Origin: Euwallacea fornicatus | Lineage: Eukaryota > Arthropoda > Insecta > Coleoptera > Curculionidae | DNA length: 64,000 bases | Direction of reading: 5' to 3' | Assembly: GCF_040115645.1 (NCBI RefSeq) | Contig: NC_089564.1 | Coordinates: 2,108,001-2,172,000, forward strand | Notes under the pieces: generated by a model | The model's input: only the letters and a program-made list of their open reading frames with translations | The model's database searches: none | What the model was told of the DNA's origin: nothing | Translations under genes and position numbers: made by a program | Part shown: positions 24,141 to 35,311 of the stretch, one piece after another | Position numbering within the stretch: the stretch's first letter is position 1 | Layout: each line of letters begins with the position of its first letter

Positions 24141-25509
24141 TCGTTGAGAAATCACCTAAAATTATTGCAAACCTGCGAGTTGTTGGATATCCAGTAACTA
24201 CTTCGAAAGTTTTCAAGACTTTCCTCATGACACGCGACATTAACAGTGAAAACCAAAAACAGATATACAAAGAGCGGGCCTCTAATGAATTTCAGAAAAC
24301 TCGCAGAGTCCAACACTTTTTCCATAAATCTCCATAATCCTTCTGGCAGCAGCAATAACTCGTCAAAATTTCAAAAACTTCTTATCCCGACAAACTTCGT
24401 GACACACCCTCAAATGAGCACTCACATTAATTAGAAATTTTCCTAAAAAATGTAACTCATTTTTCCATTTTATTTTCAAGGACTTCAATTACGCTTCCGG
24501 AATCATAAAATATTTCTCGAAAACCTTTCAATAATTCCCCTCTTTTGTATCGGTTTCTGAAACACTGATATAATCCTAAAATTGATAAAATATAATTTAG
24601 GGAAACTCCAAAATCTCATTATTCCGCCGTTAGGTTGTCTCCGACCTTTTAAAATTAATGAAACAAATTTGTCAACGACCTTCCTGTTATGGATAAAATC
24701 CTTTCTTGTTAAATCTGCTTGTCGTTGACATAATCAATATTTCAAATTAATATTCATTAGAATTTATTTACAGTTTGCGCGAATTTCAGAGACAAGCTTG
24801 ATTATTTTCCTCCGTGAATATTTAAAACAAAATAATTACGTTAAGGCTTCCTGGTGAGAAGGTAAGGAAAATAGAGTATAAAGTCTTAAAAAAGATGGGT
24901 CCATATTTCTTGAGGAGGAAATATTCCGAACGTCCGTTTCAGTTCTGACGTAAGATTAACTAATTTTCCTTCTTGCCCGCATATTTACAAATTTATTTAC
25001 GTATTACCGGTAATATCAGGAATAATTGAACTGTACGGTATGTGAACAAAGTACATAACTGAAAAATATGAACTATACATTAAAACAATAATTAGTTTTC
25101 AGCCAATTAATTGATTTGGATTTGCATTCCTGATGCATTAATGAAAATATCACATATATGTAGCCGCAGTAGTTAATAATTTTATAAATTAGACGCCAAA
25201 GTTAATATTGGAATAATTATCAAAACACGCTAATTTTAGAAATTATGTTTGTAGGAAAAATATGTCGATTTTATTGAAAACCTATTAATTACCAACTTTC
25301 CATTCTATAATTAAATTTTATCCAGGTACCGCCTTAAATTGGCAAATTATTTATTAAGGAATTTCTGCGTTTCCAGCTGGTTTTTACTTGTAGCATTTAT
25401 CCGAACATTTTCATTGAAAAAATATCATTTGAATTTGTTGCATATGTGTAGCATCGGGTGTTTTTGATACTACTTTAGATATATGATGTTGGTTATATCT
25501 TTGTAATGA
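24141..25509. other. Unassigned AT-rich interval
   Basis: I see neither gene nor repeat ends in it. It reads as old unique intergenic DNA. Confidence 0.5.
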
Positions 25510-26000
25510 AATCACAGGTCAGAGAGAAGGTATACGAGCTTACGTTTATTAATACGGAATATACAGACTAATGAATCTAATGAGCGCGGACACGACGACT
25601 GCGTTACAATGACCGACCGTATCCCAAAAACATGGGCGAGAAAAAGAGAGCCCTCCATGCCTTGTCCATCCTTAAGTACCAACACCCGTGGTGATAAACC
25701 ATGGGCGTACCGTGGCCAGGGTGCCATCTGCACCATTTGCCGCATCAAACCGTGGCGTCTTAACCGGGAATTGGAACTGCAGCGGTGAAACCGACAAGGT
25801 CTATTGCGGGCAATTCCAGCGCCGACAAAGCTCACTATATGCAGCTCCAATGCCGACCAGGTTTACTGCGGGGATTTCCGACATCGACAAGGCATGGCAT
25901 GGGAAATTCTCATGCTCTAGCCAATGCCTACCAGTGCCGTGCCTCAAGGGGTATTTCTAACTTAAAAATAATTCCTACTGCCTAACCCTTATCGAACTTA
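25510..26000. repeat. GC-richer repeat-like segment with TTAAGTACC core and degenerate internal repeats
   Basis: The purine run GCGAGAAAAAGAGAGCCC near 25631 followed by CTTAAGTACCAAC near 25672 recalls the core of the families at 11976-12527 and 47189-47770. About 25790-25915 holds roughly four degenerate 31-33-bp units beginning CCGACAAGG or CCGACCAGG. No coding function is recognisable in the open frames (25512-25985). Confidence 0.35.
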
Positions 26001-27200
26001 CACTTAACGCATATTTACAAAATGACTAGACACGAAACTGAAGCGGAGGGTTAGTTACGTAACCCTACATATGTTCGGTCCTTGATTTTGCACGTGCACG
26101 TGTTTGGGTCGATTCACCCCCTTTCAACGAGACAACCCCGAACCACGTAGATCGTTGACTGGATTGACCCATTAGGAAGGACCACTCTGAGTGCGCAGTC
26201 TCAGAGACACAGTTTTCGCGTATAAGAGAGACTAAACCTTCTTAATTTAACAAAGACTTATTCGTGACGTTAACAACTATACAATATCGAGAGATGCGTT
26301 GTTTAAAGTGTTCGGACTTCTTGCATGTTGTAAATCATTGTCCATCTCCCGTTGTAAATCACGGCCAAGGGAAGGAATACCCTTTGTTGGAAAGGAGACA
26401 CATAGGTCCGCGTGCACCTTTTACAAGTGGACAACGGCTAGGAAACATCTGTGCCGCACACGGGGCGCAGATGACTAAGGATCAGGGAGAGAGGCAATGG
26501 CGATATACTGCAAGATGGCAGAACACCCTTGGCAAGTGATCAAAACGGGCGCACTTGATATCCCTCGGGGATTTTTTGTTATCGCTGTCTTAGTTGTTAT
26601 CTTCGTCACTTGTTAAAATAAATACGTTAAGATCCATCACAACTGAGCAGTCAATTCCTCACGCGCACGTGACTCACGACCTCTATTTACCACTGAGCAT
26701 TTCGAGATGATATGAGGAGAGTCATCACTATGTCCTACATAAAGGATGTTGCAGAGTAGCGCGCGCGTGTGCGTGATAAAGTAAGAAGGAAAAGAGAAGA
26801 GAGGGTCTTCAGTTTCGCACCCTCCTTAAGTACTGATACGGAGGTACGTCACCCATAGACGTACTTCCGATAAGACCCATTAGCGGCTTCTAGGCTACCT
26901 TGTCGCGTTAAAGCGTAGCGCTTAGAGCCATGGTCGCTGGACTTCTGTTGGAGCCCAGCCCTTGTGTTCGTTTGGCGGTACCTTTAGTTTAGGTTCACAA
27001 TTTTAGTCCGACAAAGAATAGCGCTGGAAATCCCAATCAGAAAGTAACTTCCCTCGTCCGAAGACGGGTGTTAAGCGCTGGGAATTCCACTGGTATCACC
27101 CAAAGGCTGGGGCTGTCCATGGGCGTAACGTCAGTTTCTTAAACTCACTTTGAACATAACGTAACTACAGTCCATGACAGAACAATACGTCGCAAGTCCT
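26001..27200. other. GC-richer, repeat-derived segment, unclassified
   Basis: Features seen are CACGTGCACGTG near 26092, a purine-rich tract (GAAGGAAAAGAGAAGAGAG near 26788) followed by CCTTAAGTACTGATACGG near 26823, which repeats the purine-tract plus TTAAGTACT arrangement found elsewhere, and an AATAAATACG motif near 26617. These suggest one or two LTR-like remnants, but ends and partners were not found. The 91-codon frame at 26264-26539 is not recognisable. Confidence 0.35.
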
Positions 27201-29869
27201 AACAGCATATACGACATGCTTTTGATTGAAACTTAAGCATATTCTGCATTCGCGCCCTAAATGATTCATGATAAGGCTTGAACTAGACAAATATTCCAGC
27301 AAAACTATTCTTACCTGCTATTATCGGAAACGATAAAGTAATTAAAATTAAAAGCAATAATATTTTAATCCTCTTTAATTATTGATGTGCAACGTTATTA
27401 TATCACCATTCCTATTTTACTAGAATTAGCTTAGTCAGCATATTTTAATTAATAATGAAACTAATGATGTTTCTATATATTTCAATGAATTCGAAATATC
27501 ATGCGATTAGTCCGGTCGCAATCGCTATAAGAAAGAGATTATGATTATTTCATGGAATAGATAGAGATGGGACATTTGATTAATCGACATATCAGATAGT
27601 CTTTTGGGGAGTAACAAAGTCCAGTATCATTTAAAAAATCTATAATAGATCTATGATTTTGATAACGCTATCTTAGAGTGTGCGTCCAATTCAGTGATAC
27701 CAGCGGTCATTAAAACTATCAATGTATTTCTGAGAATGATATGGGAACGCCAGTAAGCTGCATTATGAAGGTTAGAACTAAGATTATTGCGAAACGCAAT
27801 ATATCGGAGGCCCTTTGAACGTACTGTGTGCTAATACGGGACATTGGCGATATCTCTGTATACCTCAATTTCGCTCAAATTTGACATCCCTGAAATGATG
27901 AAGTTAACAGTAAATTGTGGACTAACCAACTTATGTATACAAAATTTACAGCAAAATTATGACGATTTTTTCTTGGCCTCTTCTGGCATTTCGACATAAT
28001 GGCCAAAGACAGACGACAAAATATTTTTAAGTCTCTGTAGAGCGAACGAGGGTAGGAATTTTCTAATATATCTCCATAGTCATAGTAAAATACGATTTGT
28101 TTGATTCGAAAATTTGAAATTACGCGAAATTTTTAAAATTTATATTTTCTACGGGATGATGTTGTAATACTATATATTGACACTGAAGGGATGACGAAAA
28201 AATTGATAGAAGCTTATCTAGTTACCCCCTGTTGGAAAAACTCCAACATAAAGATCGCTCTCACGCATTGCCCTAACATCCGGGTAATAAATCTGGTAAA
28301 GAGAGAAACCAGAAACAAAAACTCGACATACCACTGGGTGGCAAACCATGGGTACCGCGCTAATCACCTCTCATCTGGTGCACATCCACCCTGATTTATG
28401 AAGTGCAAATTGCCCAAACACATTAAGGGCAGCAGTAAATTAGGATGAAATGTGGCAACAAACTCGCAAGTGGACATGAACCAGAGGGTGTTAGCGATAA
28501 GGTAATGGTGTGAAAGCATCAAGGTGGTGATTTTCCAACGAAATCGTGGGAAACCAAACTCGGGAACCTGCGTTTTTCGGGAAGGGGCACGAACTCCTCT
28601 TGGAGCAAAGGGCAGAACCATTTTTCACCCCGTCGCGAAAACAGCAAACTTCTCTCGCTCTCGTTGCCATAGAACCCTATACACGGGCATTATTGTTAAT
28701 AAGTTAATCACAACTCACCCTGTAATTCAACTAGTCTGTGATTAAATTTAATGTAATTTGTATAACAGAGTTTATATATCTTTTCGAACCTTTAGAACCC
28801 CATTATTTTATGACGGTAGCCCGTCTAGTCCTTCGACTCAACTACGAAACCTCGCCAGCGTATTTGGATTCCTCTGTGGGTGCCTAGTGAGGCAGTCACT
28901 ACTGTTAGGCAGGAACTCAGGAAACCCCTGACCTAAACACCCCCTATGCTTGACATGATTATTAAAAATAGCTTCTTTAATGAAGGAATCCTGATCTTGT
29001 CACTTCTTCACACACACACACACACTATCATAATTTCATAATCAGTGGAGCAAATGAAATCATTTCTTTATGAGCTTGAGCAGTTTCGTAACTAATAATT
29101 CGTTAAGAATGAGAGGAATTTAAATTCCTCAACTTCTGTTATTACATCAAAGTTTAATTATATCAGCAGACATATACCATTAGGGCTTGAATCTCACGAA
29201 CAAGAAGTGAATGTAATATCAAGAAATTTGAAAAACCGTGTTTCTCGCGTTTGTAAAAATCTCATCAACGGAAACATCCAAAAGCAATTACTTCAATTAT
29301 GTATTTTCAAATCTTAGGTTTAGCATCAGGTTAGAGATGAACCGTTTTTAATTGAAGAATGCATTATTTAAGAGTGTTAATTAAATTATGCTGCGGCATT
29401 TTAAATATTCTAATATCGAAAATGAATGCCAGATTCATTCCCATTTAAACACGATCTATAGGTGAAAGTTCGATAGACATGGTAATTTGGACGAAACTGA
29501 TGATATCGGTTACCTCGACTTCTTCATCCCTGCAAAGATTTAAGAAAAAACTGTTTAATGCACCTAAATGATCGAACCTTTATGGCCCAATTGCGTTTCA
29601 ATAACGAGTTTTATATTCTAAAGGATCCGTTTTATAACCCGAATTACGAATAATTTCATTATCCATTGTTCACTCAACTTTAATTTATACGAATTCTTCC
29701 ATACGCTAAGTAATTTCTCGTAATCATTAAACTTTGAAGTCGCATTGCATATACTCCCAACGTAAAATTAGATCCACTTCTACTAGATAACTATTTGATC
29801 TTTTAGAAATTACTCGAAGATGAAATATAAATAAATGCGGAACAGTAACCGTCAAGAAAAAATCTATTT
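27201..29869. other. Unassigned interval
   Basis: Mostly AT-rich. A GC-richer patch at 28320-28640 contains an 85-codon minus-strand frame that I do not recognise. A (CA)8 microsatellite lies near 29010-29027. A patch at 28810-28950 (CTCGCCAGCG, TGAGGCAGTCACT) is compositionally unusual. No gene is supported. Confidence 0.45.
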
Positions 29870-29871
29870 TA

Positions 29872-31356
29872 CAGGGTGTCCCAGAATGAGGGGATCAAGG
29901 CTTGCCCACGTATACCTTGGTCAAAAATATATCGATTCATGGTGATATACACGAAATTGTTTTCTTCTGGAGATACAGCCCGTCAAAGTTTCACTTTTTT
30001 TTTTATTTTGCGAATAAGTCGAAAACGGCTCTATGGATTATAACGAAATTTGGTGCATAATCTTTCTGCTTCTCGGGGCACATTAGACGGGGGTTGTTAT
30101 TCCAAAACCATCAGAGGTAGTGGTCAGTTCCTAGATGGTCATGTGTTAAGTACACCAGAACCTTTTTATTCGCTCATGAAGACTTTTGGTTTTTTTATGT
30201 GAAATTTCCGGTCTCTTATGCATCTTTTTTATCTTTTATGGAATTTTGATTTGGAGCCTCAATTAGTTGGAAAAAATGTAATTCTTCATTTGGATTTCTG
30301 GAACTGCTGAGTAATCGACAAGAACGCGGTCACCAGCTCAGCTGGTTTTCGACAATGTCAGTGTCACTTCACAAGGAATTAAAAGCATAAATTTCAAAAA
30401 AAAATTAATTTAATAAATGCTCAACATGACCACCCCGTTTTTGAGTGTAGAAATTCACAAGTCGAAGAAAATAAAAATTCTTCTCTTATCGTTCTACGCA
30501 CTGATGTTTTTGGAATGTTAAGTTGAAGTTTTAGTCTCCTCATGCTGTTACGGGCATTCTGCTCCAAATTCTCTAAAATTTGTTCTTCCCGTTCGATCAG
30601 TAGCGCCCTGTAGCGCCCACATAGATGACGTTGAGCAGCAAAGCTGCCAGTTTCCCGGAGGTTTCTCTCCAATCGCACAAACATTTTCCAATTTGGAGAT
30701 CGTCGGTTTGGAAATCTTTCCGCATAAAGTCTCGCACTTTTACGATAATTTCCCTGACAAAATCCCAATGTGAGCGACATATCTGTTTCTTCTCCAAACT
30801 TACACATTCGTCAAAATTTACTTAAAATCTACGAAATTTAACCAAATTTGAAGGTTTTGCGTTCACTGACATTGTCGAGAATGAGCTGAGCTGGTGACCG
30901 CGTTCTTGTCGATTACTCAGCAGTTCCAGAAATCCAAATGAAGAATTACATTTTTTCCAACTAATTGAGGCTCCAAATCAAAATTCCATAAAAGATAAAA
31001 AAGATGCATAAGAGACCGGAAATTTCACATAAAAAAACCAAAAGTCTTCATGAGCGAATAAAAAAGTTCTGGCGTATTTAACATTCGACCTTCCAGGAAT
31101 TGACCACTACCCCTGATGCTTTTGGAATAATAACTCCTGTCCAATGTGCCCCGAGAAGGAGAAAGATTATGCACCAAATTTCGTTACAATCCATAGAGCT
31201 GCTTTCGATTTATTTGCAAAAGTAACGAAGAAAGTGAAACTTTGACGGGCTGTATCTCCAGCAGGAGACAATTTCGTATATATTACCATGAATCGATATA
31301 TTTTTTACCAAGGAATATGTCGGTAAGACTTGGCCCCCTCATTCCGGGACACCCTG
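29872..31356 (-). mobile_element. Non-autonomous Tc1/mariner-type element with 492-bp TIRs
   Basis: The arms 29872-30363 and 30864-31356 are inverted repeats about 93 percent alike by eye. The tips CAGGGTGTCCCAGAATGAGG and its near reverse complement stand between TA dinucleotides (29870-29871 and 31357-31358). The 500-bp loop carries only the N-terminal part of a transposase on the minus strand. A truncated right end of the same family lies at 35019-35309. Confidence 0.9.
30421..30807 (-). CDS. N-terminal DNA-binding half of a transposase (128 codons, no catalytic domain)
   Basis: The frame begins at ATG 30807, with a second ATG ten codons in. MSLTLGFCQGNYRKSARLYAERFPNRRSP matches the start of the insect transposase group whose first domain is a helix-turn-helix (DUF4817 type; the landmark is RLYAERFPNR). 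It continues through RETGSF and a second helix-turn-helix-like block (EQILENLEQNARNSMRRLK, then KTSVRRTIREE). It stops at 30421, before any catalytic motif. The related full-length proteins here have SPDLTPLD catalytic domains. So this could at most bind transposon ends. The frame is uninterrupted, but expression is unknown, and it may simply be what internal deletion left behind. Confidence 0.65.
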   Translation of the reverse strand: MCKFGEETDMSLTLGFCQGNYRKSARLYAERFPNRRSPNWKMFVRLERNLRETGSFAAQRHLCGRYRALLIEREEQILENLEQNARNSMRRLKLQLNIPKTSVRRTIREEFLFSSTCEFLHSKTGWSC

Positions 31357-31358
31357 TA

Positions 31359-31867
31359 TATAACATATTTTCAGTCATGCTAACTGTTACGAATTTCACA
31401 ATAAATTGGTCTCTCATTGGCCCGCCGAAGCTTAACTTAAAACTACGAAGAACAACAATCAGAACTTACCCCCGAGCACCTGACATGAATCAGAATGACG
31501 TCACCACTATGAAGTCGCCAGTATCCACTTCCACTCACAAAATAACGGTTAAATCCAGGTCACTTTCACTCACTAAGTCATGGGTATACTGGCAGAGTAC
31601 CTCACAAGTTTTTAAAACAAAAGGAAACCCGATTTTCACAATTATTAATGCAGCGCGTTTTACGAAAATCTCGCTCATAACCGCACCAGTATTGGACTGA
31701 ATCATTTACGAAGTGATATCGGTACGAAAACATGCAAAAAATGTTTATTTTGCCTTTTTTTTATAGCTGCAGGTGGTCGGTCTTAGAAATGATTCATGCG
31801 ACGTTTTCAGATTTAGTAAAATCGAAGAAGAACTGCAAATTTAAGGCAGCGGTTTCATTGTGCAAAC
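31359..31867. other. Unassigned interval
   Basis: It lies between the 492-bp-TIR element and the Tc1 pseudogene. It presumably includes the left end of that Tc1 element, but I could not recognise a terminal repeat. No gene seen. Confidence 0.4.
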
Positions 31868-33482
31868 GTGCCCCGATACACTGAAATTGGAAATATTTTG
31901 AAAAGAAGTAAATCCACAATTCAAAAAGTTATTAATCGACTTAATACTGAAGGAAGAATTCAAAATAAAGTTCGAACGGGCCGCCCACGGAAGTTAACGC
32001 AACGAGAAGAAAGATGGATACTCATGGAAGTCCAAAAAGAATTCCAAACAAAGTGCTCCAAAAATTGTTGCTGAGCTGCAGCAACAATATGGAAAGATGG
32101 TGCATGAAGACACAATTCGTCGAGTATTACATCGAGGTGGTTTTAAAAGTTGTACTCCTCGCAAGAAGCCATATGTTAGTAAGCAGAACAGGTTGAAGAG
32201 ATTGAAATTTGCTCAGGAGTACAAAAATTCTTCTACTGTCTTCTGAGATAAAGCGATTTGGTCAGACGAAAGTCGATTTAATGTTTTTGGATCTGATGGA
32301 TGCATAAATGTGTGGCGAAAGTCAAATACGGCACTGAGTCCAAGCAACACTATTAAAACCGTGAAACATGGAGGTGGCGGCATCATGGTTTGGGGTTGTA
32401 TGTCAGCAGCTGGAGTGGGTAATATTTACATAATAGAGGGAATCATGGATCATAAGGTGTATCTCAACATTTTAAAGACAAATTTGAAGCAAAGTGCTCA
32501 AAAGTTGGGGCTTGCTGAGGATGTTTACTTCCAGCAAGACAACGACCCCAAACGTAAGGCCTACAATGTACGTCAATGACTCATATACATGGATATCTTA
32601 GCAATTTGATATGGCATAATGTCAAAATTGGGGATTTAGATATTTTTATAAAAATGTATGTTTTTTGCGAAAATTAGTAAAGCTAGGTATAGGGAACCCT
32701 AATGATATTCGATAGATAAGTAAATTTGGCACCTAACAGTAACACAACATACCGGGTGTCCCACTTAAATTAAAAAAGTTATTAAAAGTTAAAAGTTGAA
32801 CGAATTTGGCGCTATTTTTAGAACACCCTGTACAATTCGCCGACTTTTTGAAACTTACAGTACAGAATTTGGTCCCTTGATGGCTTCCTATTAAAATTTT
32901 GTTTTAAAAACTTAAATATGGGATGGGAGTTGAAAATTGTCTTGCATCTTGACAAAACTGAATTATTTCAAAAACTGCTAGAGTTCGATACCATAAACCT
33001 TAATACAACTTAATTTTATTTTGATAGTTGAGTTCAAAAATTATATAATATACAGGGGATCCCATTTAAAAAAATGCAACTTTGATCAATTAAATGTGTT
33101 TGGGACACTCTGAATACCTTGAAAATAATTTTAAAATGTAGCTCTAGTTAGTCTGTATACAACTCAAAAAAGAAACAGTTAAAAAATCTCTTGGCTTTGT
33201 CATGAAATTCCGAGGCGTTACTCGTGGCCCACCCTGTATAATGCCCCTCATTTGTTGGAAACACCTCCTCAGAGTCCAGACTTAAACCCGATTGAACATT
33301 TACGGAGTGTTTTAGAGTCTAAAATTCGTCAGCACCATATTCAAAATAAAGAATGTCTAAAACGGATTATTTTGAAGGAATGGCCTAAGACAACCGCTGA
33401 TGTAACAAAAAAACTTGTTCATTCAATGCCAAATAGGCTATTACAAGTTATAAAGTTAAAGGGGTACCCAACAGGGTACTAA
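31868..33482 (+). pseudogene. Tc1-like transposase pseudogene split by an insertion
   Basis: Order of pieces: a helix-turn-helix with the GRPRKL linker (31868-32074), a frameshift into AELQQQYGKMVHEDTIRRVL, WSDESRFNVFG with the first D (after a TGA near 32244), HGGGGIMVWGCMS, and FQQDNDPK with the second D (near 32535). A TGA replaces a tryptophan shortly after. The gene is then interrupted by 649 bp (32588-33236). It resumes with ETPPQSPDLNPIEHL, carrying the E, and ends at TAA 33482. With the insertion and one TA removed, the second D and the E are 34 residues apart, as in Tc1 (DD34E). It is dead on several counts. Confidence 0.85.
32588..33236. mobile_element. Non-coding insertion in the Tc1 gene, TA target duplicated
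   Basis: The right tip GGCCCACCCTG is followed by TA. The left junction is ...CTCATATA then CATGGATATC. Removing 32588-33236 plus one TA restores the transposase reading frame, which fixes the insertion limits independently of its ends. The left tip is a poor match to the reverse complement of the right tip (CAGGGTGGGCC), so it is either decayed or the insertion is composite. Internal motifs CCGGGTGTCCCACTTAA (32753), ACACCCTGTA (32823) and CAGGGGATCCCATTTAA (33053) look like further tips. Confidence 0.7.
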
Positions 33483-33648
33483 CAATTGTGTGTACCATAA
33501 ATATAACTTTATTCTGTTGTAGGTACCAAGACTTTTGCGAGGTTGAATTTTGCCCGCCGGACGAAAATGTATTTTTTTCTTAACATGCCGATAATTATAT
33601 CTTTAATTATTTATATTATTTAATGTAGCAGAAGTGTATGAATTATTA

Positions 33649-34912
33649 GGTCGTGTAGGATGAAGTGAGTAGATTCTCGAAATGCCACATTCAACTGCGA
33701 ATAACTTCACTCTAAATCTATAATTGGACTTGACTTTTTTATGTGGAAAAGGCACATTCTTCCTCTTTCGATCAAAAAAGTGTTAAAAATTATTGAAAAC
33801 TTTTATTTTTATAAAAATTTTTGTGCAGCCATGCAAAATAGTGAAATTCGTGTGTTAATGAAATATGAGTTCCACCGTGGAACTACAACAGCTCAGACGG
33901 CTCGCAATATTAATGATGTGTTTGGTACTGAAGCCACTTCACAGCAAACAGTATCTCGTTGGTTCATGAAATTTCGTTCTGGCAATTTTGACCTAACAAA
34001 TGAACCACGTGGACGACCTGAAACTCAAGTGGACAACGATCATCTGAAAGTCGTGGTGGAAGCGAATCCACATCAAAGTGCGTTCGAATTTTCGTTAATA
34101 TTCAGTGTAACCAAAAAAACAATGTTGACTCATTTGACTGCAATTGGTGAGGTGAAGAAGCTGGACAAGCGGGTACCGCATGAGTTGAGCGACTTACAGA
34201 AAGAACGACGTCTCGAAGCTTGTTCTTCTTTGTTGTGCCGGTATAATAACGATCCATCTTTGAATCGGATTGTTACTTGTGATGAGAAATGGATCCTATA
34301 TGACAATACCAGATGTTCATCGCAGTGGTTGGATCAAGATGAACCACCAAAACGTTGTCTGAAAAAAAATCTTCATCAAAAGAAGCTTATGGTGTCCGTT
34401 TGGCGGTCCAACGCAGGTGTCATCCATCGCAGCTCCATGAAACCTGGTGAATCGATTACGGCTGATGTCTACTGCCGACAACTGACCGAAATGATGAGGC
34501 AACTGACGGTTGAGCAGTCAAGATTAGTCAATCGAGGCGCACCGCTATTGTTGCACGACAACGCTCGGCCACACACCGCACAAGTCACCTCGGCCAAGCT
34601 ACAGGAGTTGGAATTGGAAACTCTTCGTCATCCACCGTATTCACCCGACTTAGCACCCACTGATTACCACTTCTTTCAAAATTTGGATAACTTCTTGGTA
34701 GGGAAAACATTCAACTCATAGCTGCCTTCCACGAGTTTATCGACTCCCGGCCTGCAGCCTTTTACAGCAGGGGAATCAATGAACTTCCCGTTAAATGGCA
34801 GAAGTGTATTGATAATGGCGGTGCATGTTTCGATTGACAGTAAAAACGTTTCATATGAAAAAAAATTGACGAAAGTTTCAATTCAATTCTACTCATTTCA
34901 TACTACACGACC
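33649..34912 (+). mobile_element. Mariner element, cecropia/Hsmar1-like (1264 bp)
   Basis: The inverted ends GGTCGTGTAGGATGAAGTGA (left) and the reverse complement of TCATTTCATACTACACGACC (right) lie between TA dinucleotides (33647-33648 and 34913-34914). The length is typical of mariner. It is inserted just downstream of the Tc1 pseudogene at 31868-33482, in what was probably that element's 3' untranslated part: GGTACCAAGACTTTTGCG at 33522 and GGTACCAAGACTATTGCG at 34990 flank it as direct repeats. Confidence 0.9.
33831..34838 (+). pseudogene. Mariner transposase, nearly intact but frameshifted near the C-terminus
   Basis: The likely start is ATG 33831 (MQNSEIRVLMKYEF). An in-frame ATG at 33741 lies upstream, but it is outside the family's usual length. 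The N-terminal half carries two helix-turn-helix motifs and the linker (RGRPETQVDND). The catalytic aspartates are in TCDEKWILYDN, LLHDNARPH and SPDLAPTDYH, with 34 residues between the last two. It resembles the mariner part of SETMAR/Hsmar1 throughout, without any SET domain. The frame ends early at 34721 (KTFNS then stop); the expected tail (EFIDSR, then WQKCIDNGG, FD) is readable in another frame to 34838. So a single small lesion separates it from full length. A weak point elsewhere is VWRSNAG where WW is usual. Confidence 0.9.
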
Positions 34913-35018
34913 TAATGATATGTAAAGTGTAAATAAAAATTATACTAGTTGTTAAAAAGGAATAGGCAATAATATGCGTTTGATAGAAGGGTACCAAGAC
35001 TATTGCGGGCCAGGGTAC

Positions 35019-35309
35019 CACCATGAATCGTTATATTTTCGACCATGGAATATGTGGGTAAGCCTTGATCCCCTCATCCCCTGAAGGAATGCCTTACGGC
35101 GGTTCCAGGGGGGGACTCTGGGTGAAGAGAGGAGGGTTTTAGTGGGTAGGCGCCTCCCATCAGGGGGTGAATCCCACATAACCCGGTCGCTATAACATCA
35201 GACCGGGTACCTTCTGAAGGTTTCCCTCTATAAAAAAAAATAAAAATAAAAAAATAAAATAAATAAAATAAAAAAAAAGGCCTTGATCCCCTCATTCTGG
35301 GACACCCTG
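35019..35309. mobile_element. Truncated right end of the 492-bp-TIR family, split by a LINE tail
   Basis: CCATGAATCG near 35021 through TAAGCCTTGATCCCCTCAT, and then TTCTGGGACACCCTG up to 35309, match the right tip of 29872-31356. TA follows at 35310. Only about 75 bp of that family is present. Everything to the left is missing. Confidence 0.7.
35078..35279 (+). mobile_element. 5'-truncated non-LTR retrotransposon 3' end
   Basis: A 202-bp segment is flanked by a perfect 16-bp duplication, GCCTTGATCCCCTCAT, at 35062-35077 and 35280-35295. It ends in an A-rich tail of the TAAAAATAAAA type, as target-primed reverse transcription leaves. Just upstream of the tail is TTTTAGTGGGT...CCCACATAA, which can form a stem, and TTTAGTGGGT recurs at 49912. 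No reverse transcriptase coding remains. Confidence 0.8.
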
Positions 35310-35311
35310 TA

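Noticed and set aside
33741..34721. Domesticated SETMAR-type fusion gene
   Set aside because: The protein resembles the mariner half of SETMAR, but the element has both ends, TA flanks and no SET domain or upstream exon.
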